Source of the DNA: Scleroderma bovista
Lineage: Eukaryota; Basidiomycota; Agaricomycetes; Boletales; Sclerodermataceae
Direction: 5' to 3'
Assembly: GCA_037178675.1 (NCBI GenBank)
Contig: JAYMGJ010000008.1
Span: 146,068 to 210,067 of the forward strand
Length of the DNA: 64,000 bases
In this document: positions 60,974-64,000 of the stretch, in pieces
How the letters are laid out: each line of letters begins with the position of its first letter
Numbering within the stretch: position 1 is the first letter of the stretch
The notes under the pieces: model-generated
What the model was told of the DNA's origin: nothing
The model's input: only the letters and a program-made list of their open reading frames with translations
Database searches by the model: none
Translations under genes and position numbers: made by a program

Positions 60974-63900
60974 TCATTCCTCATCCTCCTCCCTCCCCCT
61001 TTCATCATCCCCCTCCTCATGTGATTCATCATCCCCTTCTTTCTCTACCACTCTATTCTTTTTTGGAGGCTGACGGGTATTCCTTGCCTTTGCTGACTTT
61101 CGCTGTCTTGCCTGTTGTAGACTCTTCTTCTCCAATTGCAATACTTTGTTGGTAAGTATATCATCATACCCTGCATGCCGCATGAGGTCCATGTGCAGCA
61201 TATTATTTGTCTTCACAACTCGACAGGCTTTCTTCCTCTTCTTGCACTGATCCTTCTCCATTGAAATTCCCTCGATCTTGTAGAACTTAGGGTTTGTCAC
61301 CAGCACTATCCTGTCTTCTTCTGCTCTCCAGGTCTTTCCAGGAGTCTTTGCACTGCCTTTCATGGAGTCTGGCAAGGTCTGAAGAAGGGAGAACATCTTC
61401 CCAAGACGATCCGTGACCTCCAAGCATTCCCCCGCAGTCCTTCTCTCCATCACCTGGTGGTACTCCCAGATGTATCCTGGCTTTTTCCAGAGGGAACTCC
61501 AAGGAGATCTCCGTGCAGGCTGTTCTAGAGTTGCCTCTGGGAAGAAAATATCCATCCTTTCTGCAAAGCTGAGCTGGCGACGACCTGCTCCTGCGCTCCC
61601 TGGTATCTCTGCATTGCAGGCCTTGAATTTACAGGCTCGGATGGTCTTATAAACCTGGTTAAGTGTCCAACTCTCCATAGCATCCTGCAAGGAAGCGGGT
61701 TCTGGTCTGCTCCTTGGGTCTGTGAGCCAAGAATCCTGTATCTGAATCCAGAACTGGCAGGTGAATTGCACAAATAGCTTTCCCACCACTGGTTCAAGAC
61801 AGAAAAACTGTTCGGACCATCTCCATGGCCGCATGATTAACCAAGGCTGCATTTGAATGGTGGTCTTCAATCTTGACCAAGTTGGCATGTTTCCGATTGG
61901 AAACTCTTCTGCACAATCCTCTAGAGGAATCCTTGGCCAGGTCGGCCTTCCATTCCTCTTTGTCAATTTTCCCTGCATTACCCTCAGCACCTCCAGGTCA
62001 TCGTATTGCTGCACCGCTTTGAGATGAGGCGTCCTCTTCAGGTCTAGGTCCAGCAGGAAGAACATCCCAAACCTTCCACATACCCTTGAGAACTGGAGAA
62101 GAGTCATGGATTCTCTGACATGATAGTTGAGAATTATTGGGGTGGAGGAGGTGCATCGAATCATGTGACAGATAATGCCTGTCAGAATTCCCAGGTTGGG
62201 TGGTTCCAGTTCCTTGAGTCTCATCTGAGTCATCTGGAGTGCCCTGACACGTCTGGCCAGAAATTCAAACCAGACCTCGGATCGTATCCACAGGATAGGA
62301 TCTGAAGCTATAAACATTTCGACCTGTAGGAGTGTTCAAGATGACAGTCAAAGATATGCCTATGAAATCTCACCCTGCAAGGTAACTCGATCATCAGTAC
62401 TTCTGCAGCCATCCCACTCATTCTATATTCGTCTCGAACTCCATATGACCTTTTCTTAGCCTGTCCAGAATAGATTTTGATGGCCTGCATGCATTGTTCC
62501 ATATAGTCACCATTCAGGGCATATGCATCCTTGTCCATCGCAAAGGTGGGCAAGTTATCATTTGGTCGGACTGCCTCATAGGCAAGATTGTAGGCACTCC
62601 TGAATGCGATGTGAGTTTGTCTCCCTCTCTCCTGGGACATCTCTGCTTGAATACCACCATAACGCCCAAGAGTACATGCATGGTGTAGGTTCCCCTGCAG
62701 ATAACCACCAGCACCAAAGGACGCTTCCAGAGAATCCAGTCGCCACAATCCTACCAGCTTTTCGTCACATGTAGGATGGATCCCAATGCCCAAGTCGACC
62801 AACAGTTCGCCATTGTTTCTGTCAGTCATGTATGGCCAATCCAGGGCAGGTATCCCTTCAATAAGAGTCTCTATGGCAGATTTATCTCCTCGGAATAAAC
62901 AGCTTTTTGCCCACAGCTTGATTCCCTTGCATTCCAGGACGAAAAAAAAGGAGCCATAGTTTGCATACCGGAGAGAATCATCCATGATGATCTCCTCCAT
63001 GGTGGACTGGATCTTCTTCAATGTATGCATAGAAAAGGGGACTGCTTTGGGACGGCCAGGCTTTCTTTTTCCACCCTTTCGTGCCTTGAACCTCACTTCA
63101 TCCAGAGTGAGGGATACATATGGGGCGCTCCCAACGTCTGCATGTTCACAAATGGCAGGAAGCAAAATATTCTCCCAAAAAAAGTCTAGGATCTCCTTTG
63201 GTATGCGGCTGGCATGCCTGTGGGTTATCTCATCCCTGTGTATCATCCTGGGGAAGCAGATATAGACATGCATGTTTCCGGAAGCGTTGCTCAAGGTACC
63301 AAAGGTGGTATGAGGGACTCCAGACAGTGGAAATGACATGGTCAGCCACTCAGTACGGCCCCCCAAAGCACAGGCATCTTGCTCGGATTGGGGTACAAGG
63401 ATGTCAACATACACATGGTTGTTCTTGTGCATGGGGGCCTTCTCCTCCAGAATAGGACCAAGGTAGATGGCAAGTGGAGTGGAGAACTGAAGAGAACGAG
63501 TGACCCATACCAGACTGTCAATGTCCACTGTCACAAGCAAGTCCTCGGAAGCCACTTTGATGCCGTCCAGTTCCATATTGAGGCAGATGTGATGTCCATC
63601 CCTATGTCGCCCACAAGTGAAGGTATTCAATAGGCTGTTAGAATTTCTGTCCCCACTCAGTTGTATCATCTGAGATGCACTCAGTATGGTTACATCTTCC
63701 ACCATGACTCTTGGAATGGGAAATGAATGTGGAAACGGAAACTGTCCCCGAGCAAGAGAGTATTCACCTGTCAAGACTTCTAAGAAATTGGCACAGTTCA
63801 GATCATGTTGTCACTCACCAGTAACATGGTCATCAATCTGATGAGAGGAGTCATAGTTGTCAGGAATTCCAACAGGGAGGACATGATCTGCAGGTCTGAC

Positions 63901-64000
63901 TGGTGGATCCAGATAGAACATCTGGCTGAAGGAGCTCAGGAGGCGATAGCCATGGTCTCGAAATGATGTCCATATTCCAGGTCGATAGTAGGGCTCCTCC
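60974..64000 (-). CDS. Large agaricomycete multi-copy protein, spliced, 5' end off window
   Basis: Three exons on the minus strand: 64000-63819 (incomplete), 63767-62374 and 62323-60974. Introns are 51 nt (63818-63768, GTGAGT to TTGACAG) and 50 nt (62373-62324, GTGAGA to CCTACAG), and splicing keeps frame at both. The protein (over 960 aa) begins in the window with YYRPGIWTSFRDHGYRLLSS. Other landmarks are VTVDIDSLVWVTRS, VSLTLDEVRFKARKGGKRK, GLWRLDSLEASFGAGG, CTLGRYGGIQAEMS, ILWIRSEVWFEFL, LGILTGIICHMI and FKACNAEIPGS, with a Lys/Glu-rich tail. I recognise this as a repeated, uncharacterised family in agaricomycete genomes and know of no function. A mobile-element origin is possible. No stop interrupts it. 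Confidence 0.75.

Noticed and set aside
62308..62320. A frameshift between two ORFs of 447 and 488 codons
   Set aside because: A 50-nt intron with GTGAGA and CTACAG joins them in frame, so the gene is spliced rather than broken.

Overview
The window is eukaryotic and almost certainly from an agaricomycete (basidiomycete) fungus. Evidence: short 50-51 nt introns with GTGAG/GTAAG donors, a protein family I recognise only from Agaricomycetes (7800-10435), Ty3/Gypsy, hAT, Helitron and LINE relics of basidiomycete type, and TTAGGG-type telomeric tracts next to endonuclease-free Penelope-like elements (PLEs). I cannot name the species. Nearly all of it is transposon-derived; there is no bacterial-style operon structure, rRNA or CRISPR. 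I read it as subtelomeric or former subtelomeric heterochromatin.

Layout. 1-2292: a coiled-coil exon fragment and a broken Helitron-type PIF1 helicase. 2692-6182 (-): a multi-exon hAT transposase. 6424-7600 (-) and 7800-10435 (+): two decayed host-type genes. 10450-11480: a tandem triplication carrying a cyclin-like exon. 13485-22800: a nest of Ty3/Gypsy copies with pol on the minus strand and an accessory coiled-coil ORF on the plus strand. Related LTRs are inserted in it, and so is a 1,088-bp near-perfect palindrome with a 9-bp target-site duplication. 24131-25400: the 3' end of a LINE, interrupted by a SINE-like insert. 26991-27280: the 5' end of a spliced gene cut by a repeat fragment. 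28230-29559: a TACAACC minisatellite.

31640-42309: three copies plus one fragment of an unnamed repeat (here family E), each full copy encoding the same unrecognised protein of about 130 aa, together with a 19-bp minisatellite and a spliced gene fragment. 42310-45227 and 57144-60061: a 2,918-bp duplication (here R1) with a dead hAT-like core and a satellite of about 150 bp. 45228-57143: an array of PLE copies and solo units, all on the minus strand. Each is preceded on the plus strand by TTAGG-type sequence and carries a hammerhead ribozyme. 60974-64000 (-): a spliced, apparently intact gene of an unnamed multi-copy agaricomycete family, running off the right edge.

The main story is the PLE array. 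One copy has an intact reverse transcriptase ORF (1,206 aa) and its neighbour differs by a 1-bp deletion. Six hammerhead ribozymes show covarying stems. A conserved 61-nt intron appears to switch between a full Gag-like-RT protein and a short GK-rich Gag-like protein. R1 copies end abruptly in telomeric repeat, as expected if broken ends were healed by telomere addition and then extended by PLE retrotransposition.
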